From: a virus
Strand: one strand, 5' to 3'
Virus record (IMG/VR): IMGVR_UViG_3300034082_001676
Span: 1 to 64,000 of that record
Length of the DNA: 64,000 nt
This document shows positions 50,591 through 57,929 of the stretch, piece after piece; position 1 is the first letter of the stretch; every line of letters begins with the position of its first letter. The notes beneath the pieces are model-generated. The model was not told the DNA's origin and did no database searches. It worked only from the letters and a program-made list of their open reading frames with translations. Both the position numbers and the translations under genes were made by a program.

Positions 50591-50842
50591 ATGGCATACG
50601 ATTTCACAGAATTAAACAAAGTGGTTGCCAATTGGACCACTGACGATACCACAAGATTCAGACTTCCTAAATCTAAACCAAACAATATTATTCTGAACAA
50701 CAAGGGAGTTGAGATGCTTCGTGTTGCTGAAGATGGATTCTATGTTCGCGGCACAAAGGTTCCTGTAGATGACAAGGAAGCTGCCACAGTTTATACAGCC
50801 TTTAAAGAGTTCCTTGTTTGGAGCAGATTGAGCAGAGAATGA
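50591..50842 (+). CDS. Conserved small phage protein
   Basis: 83 residues, no Cys. IILNNKGVEMLRVAEDGFYVRGTKVPVDDKEA is a repeated-strand pattern I associate with small conserved phage proteins. Overlaps the next ATG by 4 bases. Function unknown. Confidence 0.65.
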   Translation: MAYDFTELNKVVANWTTDDTTRFRLPKSKPNNIILNNKGVEMLRVAEDGFYVRGTKVPVDDKEAATVYTAFKEFLVWSRLSRE

Positions 50843-51117
50843 AACCACTATTACTTGTTCTACTATTATCTGGCTGTGCAACTGCACAGCACAACAGTGC
50901 TAGTCCAAATCACCCAATTCAACCACTTCAGGTTGATTGTAGATATGGAAACATGATGTCAGCAGATCTAGAAACAATAATTTCTAATCCGCAAATTGAA
51001 AATCCCACTTGGCAGGGGACCTTTGCTACGATATCTGGTAACCAAACTGCCATACAACGAACACAATCAGCAAAGGTAGTCTTATGGACAATAAGAACAC
51101 AATGTCAAGGCTTCTAA
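50839..51117 (+). CDS. Small lipoprotein
   Basis: 92 residues from the ATG at 50839. Lipobox LLSGCA. The mature part has two more Cys and no recognised domain. Two more lipoprotein genes follow within 1.1 kb. It could be an outer spanin component or an envelope modifier. Confidence 0.7.
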   Translation: MKPLLLVLLLSGCATAQHNSASPNHPIQPLQVDCRYGNMMSADLETIISNPQIENPTWQGTFATISGNQTAIQRTQSAKVVLWTIRTQCQGF

Positions 51118-51668
51118 TTGGTTTGGTGTTGCTGTCAGCCGCAACTGCGCAGGCAGAGTGTTATACTCGCTCGTCTACCGTGAGCAAACTGACTTCATCA
51201 ATTGAACAGATTGCAGATGTAGAACGAAAGGTGTTACCAGAAGGCAACGGTAAGAACTTGTGCCGAATTACATTTCGAGCCTATATCAATAACAAATGGC
51301 ATACTGCTCAAGGTGAGGAAATTGGCAGTGTCAATGACAGTTTGGATACTATCTGTGCCAAGGCGTTGAATTCCGGGCGTGTGAGTATTTTGGAATCTGT
51401 AAGTGGTACTAAAATTACCGGCAGTCAAGAATTGATTTGCACAGATGAACCCAAACCTAAACACAAGGCCACAGTATCTGTAGGTGATTTGATTTGGGAA
51501 AGTGAAGTTCAAGTGCATCCTGCCTACAAAGATATATTTAGATACAGAGGCAGTTTCTGTAAATGGTTTATTGAATCCAAACCCGATATTGGAAAAGTTG
51601 ATATGCAACAAGGAATTATTTGTCGAAGTCCCGATCAAAAGGTTTGGCGAGTGGTTGACAAGTGGTAA
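51102..51668 (+). CDS. Secreted hypothetical protein
   Basis: 188 residues from the ATG at 51102, with a signal peptide (cleavage near AQA). The mature part has several Cys (periplasmic disulfides) and charged strands. Overlaps the lipoprotein gene by 16 bases. Unknown. Confidence 0.65.
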   Translation: MSRLLIGLVLLSAATAQAECYTRSSTVSKLTSSIEQIADVERKVLPEGNGKNLCRITFRAYINNKWHTAQGEEIGSVNDSLDTICAKALNSGRVSILESVSGTKITGSQELICTDEPKPKHKATVSVGDLIWESEVQVHPAYKDIFRYRGSFCKWFIESKPDIGKVDMQQGIICRSPDQKVWRVVDKW

Positions 51669-51683
51669 TTTTCACAGTATAAT
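51655..51683 (+). promoter_or_regulatory. Consensus sigma70 promoter
   Basis: TTGACA, 17 bases, TATAAT: full consensus. Overlaps the end of the secreted protein gene and drives the small membrane and lipoprotein genes. Confidence 0.85.
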
Positions 51684-51710
51684 ATATACTTCACACACAG
51701 AAAGGTAGAT

Positions 51711-51839
51711 ATGAGAAACTTTATTATAGGCACAGTCTTTGGACTTATCCTAGCAACTGTTGGATTCTCCGGCATTGCTCGGATGTTGGACAATGGAGTA
51801 GACACAGTTAAAACACACAGTAAGGAGATGGCAAAATGA
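51711..51839 (+). CDS. Small membrane-anchored protein (42 residues)
   Basis: One N-terminal hydrophobic helix (FIIGTVFGLILATVGFSGIA) and a short charged tail. AAAGGTAG precedes the ATG. The sequence style (MRNFIIGTVFG) is common in T4-like aquatic phages. Overlaps the next ATG. Possibly a lysis-inhibition or regulator peptide; unknown. Confidence 0.7.
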   Translation: MRNFIIGTVFGLILATVGFSGIARMLDNGVDTVKTHSKEMAK

Positions 51840-51964
51840 AAACAGTAATTTTAAGTTTAGTACTAATGACACTTACTGCTTGTGGTACAATTGGTGGCGC
51901 TGTTTCGGGGGCAGGTGAAGATTTAAACAAGGCTGGCAATTACATTAAGAAAGTAGGAATCTAA
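51836..51964 (+). CDS. Entericidin-like lipoprotein (42 residues)
   Basis: Lipobox LTAC followed by GTIGGAVSGAGEDLNKAGNYIKK, the pattern of EcnA/EcnB entericidins (Gly-rich start, amphipathic helix). Entericidin B is a bacteriolytic lipoprotein; EcnA is its antidote. Only one copy is seen. AAGGAG upstream. It may affect lysis or envelope stability. Confidence 0.7.
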   Translation: MKTVILSLVLMTLTACGTIGGAVSGAGEDLNKAGNYIKKVGI

Positions 51965-51965
51965 G

Positions 51966-52739
51966 ATGAAAAAGACACTAATAACATTATGCGTGTTGGC
52001 GGTACTGAGCGGTTGTAGTAGTACAAAACTTTCGCCTAATTCTCCTATTGCTAGTCCTACTCCAGCAGTAACTAAAGATCAAACTGTACCTGCGCAAGGT
52101 AGAGCAGAAGCACCGTTGACTATTGATCTACCTAGTTGGTATGTCAAGGCTCCGGCAAGTACAGAAGAATATGTATTTGTCACAGGCACAGCAGTTAGTT
52201 CAGACTTGTCAATGAGTCGAGCTAAGGCCATGCTCGATGCGCAACATCAATTAGCAGACAAGATCAACGGAGTTATTGATTCTGTGTTCCGTCAAAGTCG
52301 AAAGGACAGTGCTGGTACAGTGACCAACGACTACTCAAGTCTCATGATCCGCAAGACTATTACCGATACAGCATTGACTGGTCATCATTTAGAGGACAGC
52401 CGGGTTATATCCGAGAATCGTGCGTATCGTACATTTGTATTAATTCGCTATCCAATGGGCGATACTAATCGTTTGCTCAAAGACAAACTGCAACGTGAAA
52501 CAATAAAGCAGGATAGTGACGAGGCAATTGATCGTGAGATTAATAAAAATACTAAAAAGCAGGTATCTGAGACACAGATTACACCTGTGGTATTGCCACA
52601 GATTACACCTGTGGCAGTTAGCAGGGTTCAACCACAGGATTTAAATCTGTTGCAGGTCGACAACGAAGAATATAAAAAGCGTCGAGACGAAGCACTACAG
52701 AAGCCAGGTGCTGTTGTAGGTAATATTACACTGCGTTGA
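51966..52739 (+). CDS. LPP20-family lipoprotein
   Basis: 257 residues. Lipobox LSGC at about 17. The LPP20 core is seen in LPSWYVKAP, VFVTGTAVSSDLSMSRAKAMLDAQ and YRTFVLIRYP. The C-terminal tail has a doubled segment (QITPVVL/QITPVAV). An outer-membrane location is expected. Third of three lipoproteins. Confidence 0.78.
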   Translation: MKKTLITLCVLAVLSGCSSTKLSPNSPIASPTPAVTKDQTVPAQGRAEAPLTIDLPSWYVKAPASTEEYVFVTGTAVSSDLSMSRAKAMLDAQHQLADKINGVIDSVFRQSRKDSAGTVTNDYSSLMIRKTITDTALTGHHLEDSRVISENRAYRTFVLIRYPMGDTNRLLKDKLQRETIKQDSDEAIDREINKNTKKQVSETQITPVVLPQITPVAVSRVQPQDLNLLQVDNEEYKKRRDEALQKPGAVVGNITLR

Positions 52740-52755
52740 TTGTTAGGTATTAAAA

Positions 52756-53106
52756 ATGCGTTATTACATCGTCAGTTGGGATCAGCAGGGTGTAGAGTTT
52801 TTTGAAGAGATCACAGAACATCATCCTGACAATTGGGCCAAGGATCATTTGTTTGACACCATCAAACAAAACAAGCGGGTAGAAAAGCCCATGAGCTTTA
52901 GTATTCAATCATTGAAACTTCGTGCCCAATTCAACAGTCATCGCCACTATGAAATCTACGTATTCACCAGCAATGACGACATTACAAAAACAGATATTCA
53001 AGATTGGTTCACTACAGATGCTCAGAGCTTTGCCAATTGGGTACGCAAGAATTACAGCTACAAGATCTGGGATGAACGAGCCACAGAGCAAGCAGTAATT
53101 GTATGA
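52756..53106 (+). CDS. Conserved small phage protein
   Basis: 116 residues, aromatic and charged (RYYIVSWDQQGVEFFEEI, DWFTTDAQSFANWVRKNYSY). First gene of the tandem array of tiny genes. Unknown. Confidence 0.65.
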   Translation: MRYYIVSWDQQGVEFFEEITEHHPDNWAKDHLFDTIKQNKRVEKPMSFSIQSLKLRAQFNSHRHYEIYVFTSNDDITKTDIQDWFTTDAQSFANWVRKNYSYKIWDERATEQAVIV

Positions 53107-53321
53107 ACCTACGAATTGATAAACTAATTGATGATGCTAGGTTGACTGCTGTGGCGGAGATGTTTGAGGTTGAATTGACCAAGTTTGCCGAGTTGATTGT
53201 GGCAGAATGTATTCAGACTATTCAGATGGGTATCACTCGTGATGGCCACAATACTGAAAAGTATCAAAGGTCAATTAAACACATTAAACAGATTAAAGAA
53301 CATTTCGGAGTTGAAGAATGA
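53103..53321 (+). CDS. Member 1 of the FAELIV-ECA / FGVEE family
   Basis: 72 residues. The paralogue pattern is clear: MNLRIDKLIDDARLT, a central KFAELIVAECIQ, and C-terminal HFGVEE. The last five codons carry the Shine-Dalgarno of the next gene. Family function unknown; I recall such proteins in many T4-like aquatic phages. Confidence 0.75.
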   Translation: MNLRIDKLIDDARLTAVAEMFEVELTKFAELIVAECIQTIQMGITRDGHNTEKYQRSIKHIKQIKEHFGVEE

Positions 53322-53554
53322 ACGACAGAATTCGTGAACTATACCAACAAGCCCATAGCATACGACACCATGACGGTGATCCTATGCGGGACGGTAATCC
53401 ACCTACTGTTTATTGGCAAGGTGAAAAGAGTGCTAAAAAGTTCGCCCAGTTGATTGTTCAGGAATGTGCAAGTATGGTAGATCTTCATGGTCGATGGATT
53501 TTGTATGATAAACTTGCTGTAAAAATTAAACGAGAGTTCGGAGTTGAAGAATGA
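53318..53554 (+). CDS. Member 2 of the FAELIV / FGVEE family
   Basis: 78 residues: MNDRIRELYQQAHSI, KKFAQLIVQECASMV, REFGVEE. Overlaps the genes on both sides by ATGA. Confidence 0.75.
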   Translation: MNDRIRELYQQAHSIRHHDGDPMRDGNPPTVYWQGEKSAKKFAQLIVQECASMVDLHGRWILYDKLAVKIKREFGVEE

Positions 53555-53748
53555 ACAATGATGAAGATCCTCAGCGAGAAAAAATCTTTGAACTTCTCCA
53601 AGAGATTATATATTTAAAAGGACAGATAACTTATCTGCAGGAACAATTAAGCAGCGTAGAAGATGACCGGGATAATAGAATTGATCGGTATGAAAAACAA
53701 GTTGCTGACCTTGAACAACAATTGGGCAATGCCCTATTTCGGAGTTGA
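53551..53748 (+). CDS. Coiled-coil protein ending in a shifted cassette
   Basis: 65 residues, heptad-rich (LLQEIIYLKGQITYLQEQLSSVEDD). Not a member of the FAELIV family. It stops inside the shared 3' cassette in a different reading frame. Confidence 0.7.
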   Translation: MNNDEDPQREKIFELLQEIIYLKGQITYLQEQLSSVEDDRDNRIDRYEKQVADLEQQLGNALFRS

Positions 53749-53751
53749 AGA

Positions 53752-54045
53752 ATGATTGTTCCAGATTTAATCAAAGCCGTTGAATCAGGTTGGGAGAAAT
53801 CCAGACTTGAAGGACTTAAAATTCAAGGAAAACATCGTATGAACGAACGAATTAAAGAACTTGCTAGACAGGCAGGACTAATTGCACCCTATGGTAGTGA
53901 TCGTGAAGAGTTGAGTGATTTTGATTACAGAGAATTCGCCGAGTTGATTGTGAAAGAATGCGCCGGAAAAGTTGATTGGATCCTTGCCGAAGGTGGTAAG
54001 ACACAGGGTGATTTGATTCGGGAACATTTCGGAGTTGAAGAATGA
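53752..54045 (+). CDS. Member 3 of the FAELIV / FGVEE family, extended N-terminus
   Basis: 97 residues. A 29-residue extension precedes the family start MNERIKELARQAGL; AAGGA also precedes that internal ATG (53839), so a shorter 68-residue form may be made. Then REFAELIVKECAGKV and HFGVEE. Confidence 0.72.
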   Translation: MIVPDLIKAVESGWEKSRLEGLKIQGKHRMNERIKELARQAGLIAPYGSDREELSDFDYREFAELIVKECAGKVDWILAEGGKTQGDLIREHFGVEE

Positions 54046-54119
54046 GTTTTATTTTAGGATTCATTGCAGGTTACATAGTAGCAGCTATCATATATGCATA
54101 CCGTTCAAATGAAGATTAA
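54042..54119 (+). CDS. Tiny membrane peptide (25 residues)
   Basis: One hydrophobic helix (FILGFIAGYIVAAIIYAY) and a short acidic tail. The ATG overlaps the preceding stop and is served by the shared cassette. Likely a membrane microprotein. Confidence 0.55.
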   Translation: MSFILGFIAGYIVAAIIYAYRSNED

Positions 54120-54133
54120 AGGACAACGACAGA

Positions 54134-54367
54134 ATGAATGAACGAATTCGACAACTTGCTGAACAGGCTGGGCTAACCACGGTTGCTGATGTCTACCTTA
54201 TGAAGAAATATATGCCTAACGAAGTAAAGTTCGCCGAGTTGATTGTGCAGGAATGCGCTAATATTGCACGTAATGTGGGAAACATTTCTGAACCCGATGA
54301 CTGGGCGCTGGATAGATGCTATGAGATTGAACAAAGAATTCAAGACCGTTTTGGAGTTGAAGAATGA
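54134..54367 (+). CDS. Member 4 of the FAELIV / FGVEE family
   Basis: 77 residues: MNERIRQLAEQAGLTT, KFAELIVQECANIA, DRFGVEE. Confidence 0.75.
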   Translation: MNERIRQLAEQAGLTTVADVYLMKKYMPNEVKFAELIVQECANIARNVGNISEPDDWALDRCYEIEQRIQDRFGVEE

Positions 54368-54555
54368 AAAAAGATTGGGACACCCAAGAACAATCAGATA
54401 TGTTTGACAAGTTTCTTGACGACACATCGGATTCAAGGTCGCAAACTTGGAAAGGTTGGCACGGCCGCCGTGCGCACGGTTACGATGAACTAGAATGGGA
54501 AGCATTTCAGTATGGATGGAATGCCGCAAAGGTATGTTTTGGAGTTAAAGAATGA
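54364..54555 (+). CDS. Small Trp-rich protein with FGVKE tail
   Basis: 63 residues. It has the C-terminal cassette but not the FAELIV core. ELEWEAFQYGWNAAK is a helix pattern common in small phage proteins. Different fold joined to the same tail. Confidence 0.68.
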   Translation: MKKDWDTQEQSDMFDKFLDDTSDSRSQTWKGWHGRRAHGYDELEWEAFQYGWNAAKVCFGVKE

Positions 54556-54785
54556 ACATAGATCACGGTGCGATATTTCAACAATGTGTATACGATGCAG
54601 ATAATCGGTTTGTTGATTTAACACTCAGACCGGTTGCTGTGAATTCCCGTACATTTATGCTTACTATGACAGACACATCCAACGATGCAGAAATGGACAT
54701 GATGATTGAACTTTATCTCACAGAAGAAAATTTGAAAAAAGTGATTTACCGTTTGATAAATGTATTAGAAGGTATTGGAAAATGA
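54552..54785 (+). CDS. Hypothetical small protein in the array
   Basis: 77 residues, strand-rich first half (RFVDLTLRPVAVNSRTFMLTM) and an acidic helix. No cassette at its end; the next ATG overlaps its stop. Confidence 0.62.
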   Translation: MNIDHGAIFQQCVYDADNRFVDLTLRPVAVNSRTFMLTMTDTSNDAEMDMMIELYLTEENLKKVIYRLINVLEGIGK

Positions 54786-55021
54786 ACGAACGAATCATAG
54801 AACTGGCTGACCACGCAAAAGAATATGCCAATCAGTGTACAAAGGATCTTGACGGTGACATTTCTTGGCACTGGATGGACTATTACACTGAAAAGTTCGC
54901 CGAGTTGATTGTTGAGGAATGTCTCTACATTGTCGAAGGTGAAGATGATGGTAGTGCTGATACTAAAAGTGTTCGATTGGCAATGATAAGAATGAAACAA
55001 CATTTCGGAGTTATAGAATGA
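54782..55021 (+). CDS. Member 5 of the FAELIV / FGVEE family
   Basis: 79 residues: MNERIIELADHAKEY, EKFAELIVEECLYIV, HFGVIE. Confidence 0.75.
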   Translation: MNERIIELADHAKEYANQCTKDLDGDISWHWMDYYTEKFAELIVEECLYIVEGEDDGSADTKSVRLAMIRMKQHFGVIE

Positions 55022-55263
55022 ATCAAGTCCCGCTCAAAGCACACGAAGAATGGGCCCAGCAGAGAGTAGAAATTGCCCGGCGTGACACCGATCAGGCCTT
55101 GCATTTGGTTGCAATGGCGCATTTGAATTTGATGCAACATCTCAAGTACGGATTTGACCCAAAGACTGCACACAGCACCTTGATCAGCGTGGGACAAATA
55201 TATCCTAAACTAAAAGCAAAGATGAATGACTTGACTCGAGAGTTAGAGAATAAAAACGGTTGA
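55018..55263 (+). CDS. Helical hypothetical protein ending the array
   Basis: 81 residues, helical (AHEEWAQQRVEIARRDTDQAL). The next gene has its own promoter, so the array transcript may end here. Confidence 0.62.
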   Translation: MNQVPLKAHEEWAQQRVEIARRDTDQALHLVAMAHLNLMQHLKYGFDPKTAHSTLISVGQIYPKLKAKMNDLTRELENKNG

Positions 55264-55288
55264 CATTAAATGATATTGAGTGTATAAT
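55260..55288 (+). promoter_or_regulatory. Consensus sigma70 promoter of the RNA ligase
   Basis: TTGACA, 17 bases, TATAAT: full consensus, overlapping the preceding stop. Confidence 0.85.
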
Positions 55289-55320
55289 ATACACTTAGAC
55301 AGTTAATCAAAGGACTTGAT

Positions 55321-56346
55321 ATGAGGAAGTTAGCAACCATTAGGAAGATTGATGCACTGCGTCCTATCCCGGATGCTGATGCTATCGAATGTGCAGTCGT
55401 AGGTGGATGGACGGCTGTGGTTAAGAAGGGTGAATATGCCGCAGGTGATCTTGCTGTGTACTGCGAAATCGATTCTTGGATTCCTCACGCACTGGCACCA
55501 TTTTTGAGCAAGGGCAAGGAGCCCAGAGTGTTTGATGGTATTCAAGGCGAACGTCTGCGTACAATGAAGCTTCGAGGACAGTTGAGCCAGGGGCTGTTGT
55601 TGCCATTGTCTACATTGACTATGATAGATTCGGAACTATTTGAAGGACTCGATGTATCATTTCCACTAGGCATTGTGAAATACGAAGCCCCCATCCCAGC
55701 ACAATTGGCAGGAGAAGTCAAGGGCATGTTCCCAGGTTGGATTCAAAAGACTGACCAAGAACGTGTTCAAAACTTGAAAGAAGAATTGGACTACTGGCTT
55801 AGAGAACAACACGTTTGGGAAGTTACTGAAAAGCTGGATGGCAGCTCAATGACTGTGTATCTGCGTGATGGAGAGTTTGGTGTGTGTTCACGTAATCTTG
55901 AACTCAAGCCCAGCGAAACCAACAGCCTGTGGAAGGTTGCAGTACGCAATGATTTGGAGTTGAAGCTTCGTCGTGCCGATCGTAATCTTGCACTGCAAGG
56001 TGAGTTGATTGGAGAAGGTATCCAAGGTAATCCATACAAGCAAAAAGGACAGGAATTTTTCTTGTTTGATATCTACGACATCGATACCAGCAAGTACTTT
56101 ACTCCTGCCGAACGCAAGGCATTTGTTCAAGAACACGACATCAAACACGTGCCTGTGCTGGCATTTGGGGCTGAACTGTCAGATACCCTAGGAGTCAACA
56201 GCATTGACGGAATTCTGCGTTTTGCAGAAGGTAAATCAGTTATGGGAATGATAGGTTGTGAACGTGAAGGCGTTGTGTTTAAAAGCAAGGCCATGCAATG
56301 TTCGTTCAAGGCGATCTCTAATAAATTTTTGTTAAAAAGTGAATAA
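55321..56346 (+). CDS. RNA ligase (DraRnl / Rnl5-like)
   Basis: 341 residues. An N-terminal OB-like domain (about 1-110: RKLATIRKIDALRPIPDADA, YCEIDSWIP) precedes the nucleotidyltransferase domain with the active-site Lys in TEKLDGSSMTVY. LQGELIGEGIQGN, FLFDIYDI and EGVVFKSK are motifs III, IIIa and IV. This order fits the Rnl5 group, which seals nicked RNA or DNA-RNA. Possible role: repair of tRNA cut by host defence. Confidence 0.88.
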   Translation: MRKLATIRKIDALRPIPDADAIECAVVGGWTAVVKKGEYAAGDLAVYCEIDSWIPHALAPFLSKGKEPRVFDGIQGERLRTMKLRGQLSQGLLLPLSTLTMIDSELFEGLDVSFPLGIVKYEAPIPAQLAGEVKGMFPGWIQKTDQERVQNLKEELDYWLREQHVWEVTEKLDGSSMTVYLRDGEFGVCSRNLELKPSETNSLWKVAVRNDLELKLRRADRNLALQGELIGEGIQGNPYKQKGQEFFLFDIYDIDTSKYFTPAERKAFVQEHDIKHVPVLAFGAELSDTLGVNSIDGILRFAEGKSVMGMIGCEREGVVFKSKAMQCSFKAISNKFLLKSE

Positions 56347-56352
56347 GATATT

Positions 56353-56595
56353 ATGAAAACGAGCGGAACACCCTCAAGCTCTAGCCCGGGCATAACGGGC
56401 TTTATCGAAATATTCGAAGGTCGACTGAATAAGATGAAGTTGCATCTTAAAGAAGAATTGAGCAAAGCCAAACACGAACGAAATCGTAAGCTGATCAAAA
56501 GTCAGTTGGCTGAGGCCCGCAAACTTAACCGGACACTGAAAGACATGCGTAATGCCAATACCCGACTGTGTCCACATTGCGGAGAGAAGCTATGA
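56353..56595 (+). CDS. Helical protein with C-terminal CPHCG
   Basis: 80 residues, Lys/Arg-rich helices (MKLHLKEELSKAKHERNRKLI) and a half zinc ribbon CPHCGEKL at the end. The N-terminal 15 residues are Ser/Pro-rich. Could bind nucleic acid. Unknown. Confidence 0.62.
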   Translation: MKTSGTPSSSSPGITGFIEIFEGRLNKMKLHLKEELSKAKHERNRKLIKSQLAEARKLNRTLKDMRNANTRLCPHCGEKL

Positions 56596-56711
56596 CAGAA
56601 GGAGAACGAGCAGGACGCTGGGCTATGCTGTATATCTATACGGTGTTGTTTGCTTTATGGTTTAATATTGTCGCCATTGCGGTCTGGCATATCAAGGAGT
56701 GGTTTTTATGA
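56592..56711 (+). CDS. Small membrane protein (39 residues)
   Basis: Central hydrophobic helix (WAMLYIYTVLFALWFNIVAI). Overlaps both neighbours by ATGA. Microprotein of unknown role. Confidence 0.6.
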   Translation: MTEGERAGRWAMLYIYTVLFALWFNIVAIAVWHIKEWFL

Positions 56712-57040
56712 ACGAAAGAATTAGAGAACTTGCTAAACAGGCTGGTGATTATGTAAATGAAGTATATACACCGCCTGTAAGATCCAAGACTCCGGGTAAG
56801 ATTTGGGAAGATGGTCACATTGATTGGCATACACAGTTTAACGAAAAATTCGCCCGGTTGATTGTGACAGAATGTTGTCAAGCATTAAATCCCATGTTGC
56901 GTGACATGATTAGTCGCGGACAGGGAGTAGACATGGTTAAACAACATTTTGAAATGAATCTCAACGAAATCACAACGGCCATGCTGGACCGTACGATTAA
57001 CCAATGTGAACAACAATTAGCGGAGAAGAAGAATGACTGA
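56708..57040 (+). CDS. Divergent member of the FAELIV family
   Basis: 110 residues from the ATG at 56708 with AAGGAG upstream. MNERIRELAKQAGDY and EKFARLIVTECCQA are kept, but the tail runs on (VKQHFEMNLNEITTAML) and lacks the cassette. Confidence 0.72.
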   Translation: MNERIRELAKQAGDYVNEVYTPPVRSKTPGKIWEDGHIDWHTQFNEKFARLIVTECCQALNPMLRDMISRGQGVDMVKQHFEMNLNEITTAMLDRTINQCEQQLAEKKND

Positions 57041-57230
57041 TAGATTTGATTTAGAACAACAAATTATGGACTGCTGGAAGATCACTGATGACATTCCCAT
57101 GATGGAAGCTCAAGGTGCCAATACCGCAGACATGACCTCATTGGCCTGTGTTTATGAATACAAGTTCAAACAACTGTGGGCTACCTTTGAAACTATGATT
57201 GCCGAACGGCAGTTCAAGGACACACAATGA
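57033..57230 (+). CDS. Small conserved acidic protein
   Basis: 65 residues. Start MTDRFDLEQQIMDCWKITDD and a later VYEYKFKQLWATFE helix; I recall this pair in T4-like aquatic phages. Unknown. Confidence 0.68.
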   Translation: MTDRFDLEQQIMDCWKITDDIPMMEAQGANTADMTSLACVYEYKFKQLWATFETMIAERQFKDTQ

Positions 57231-57403
57231 CACTTAGCGAAATATATATCAGCGTATGGTTTATGTCGTTGATATTTTTTACTATAACAACAGGTCTATC
57301 TATGTATGAGACCGAGGGAGTATTGGCAACAACTATATTCACTTCTATGATGAGTGTGGTATTTGTTATTTCTTTGTTTGCAACTGTGTTTTTAATTACC
57401 TAA
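57227..57403 (+). CDS. Small two-helix membrane protein (58 residues)
   Basis: Two hydrophobic helices (about 8-24 and 32-57). Its ATG overlaps the preceding stop. Unknown. Confidence 0.62.
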   Translation: MTLSEIYISVWFMSLIFFTITTGLSMYETEGVLATTIFTSMMSVVFVISLFATVFLIT

Positions 57404-57413
57404 AGGATATAAA

Positions 57414-57929
57414 ATGATTAATATGAAAGAATGGATGGAATTGGTTGGTTATCGAATTACAGAGGGTAGTGCATACGGCTGGCAATGCTATGGTTCTGAT
57501 GCATATGCATTAGATTCGTGGAATGGTGATCACGACGGGCATAGTTTCACAGTCATCTTTGATACCAAAGACCAAACAGTTTACGAAGTGCAGGTACACG
57601 ACTATGTGCATAATCGTGCATACCGTATGATCAATCCAGACTTCCAAAAGAAAAATAAAAAAGAAGCTCGTCGTCGAGACGTCAACAAAGACGAAGCCTG
57701 GGACGATGTCAATTATATTGATCTAGAAGTAGATGACGACTTTATCCAAAAGTGTTTGGCTATTCAAGCAGGTGAAGATTATGATACAAAAGTGTCAGTT
57801 CCGTTGGAACTAGAAGATGATAAAATGTTTGAACTTATGCGTATGGCACACGAACAGGACATTACTCTAAACCAGCTGGTAGAAAATATACTGCGTAATA
57901 TGATTGCCGAAAAAGAAATTACTGTTTAG
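57414..57929 (+). CDS. Conserved acidic phage protein
   Basis: 171 residues with AAAGGATAT upstream. Strand-rich first half (HSFTVIFDTKDQTVYEVQVHD), acidic middle and a C-terminal helix pair (DKMFELMRMAHEQDITLNQL) of a type seen in ribbon-helix-helix-like proteins. Overlaps the convergent radical-SAM gene by 11 bases. Function unknown. Confidence 0.65.
   Translation: MINMKEWMELVGYRITEGSAYGWQCYGSDAYALDSWNGDHDGHSFTVIFDTKDQTVYEVQVHDYVHNRAYRMINPDFQKKNKKEARRRDVNKDEAWDDVNYIDLEVDDDFIQKCLAIQAGEDYDTKVSVPLELEDDKMFELMRMAHEQDITLNQLVENILRNMIAEKEITV

Larger units (their letters stand above)
53304..55021 (+). repeat. Seven-copy 3' cassette TTCGGAGTTGAAGAATGA
   Basis: Copies at 53304-53321, 53537-53554, 53738-53755, 54028-54045, 54350-54367 (TTT start), 54538-54555 (GTTAAAGAA) and 55004-55021 (GTTATAGAA). 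In six copies it encodes F-G-V-(E/K/I)-E-stop; in the third it is read in another frame, yet the bases are identical. It holds GGAG 8 bases before the ATG that overlaps the stop. This suggests selection on the ribosome site or on recombination of gene modules. Confidence 0.85.
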
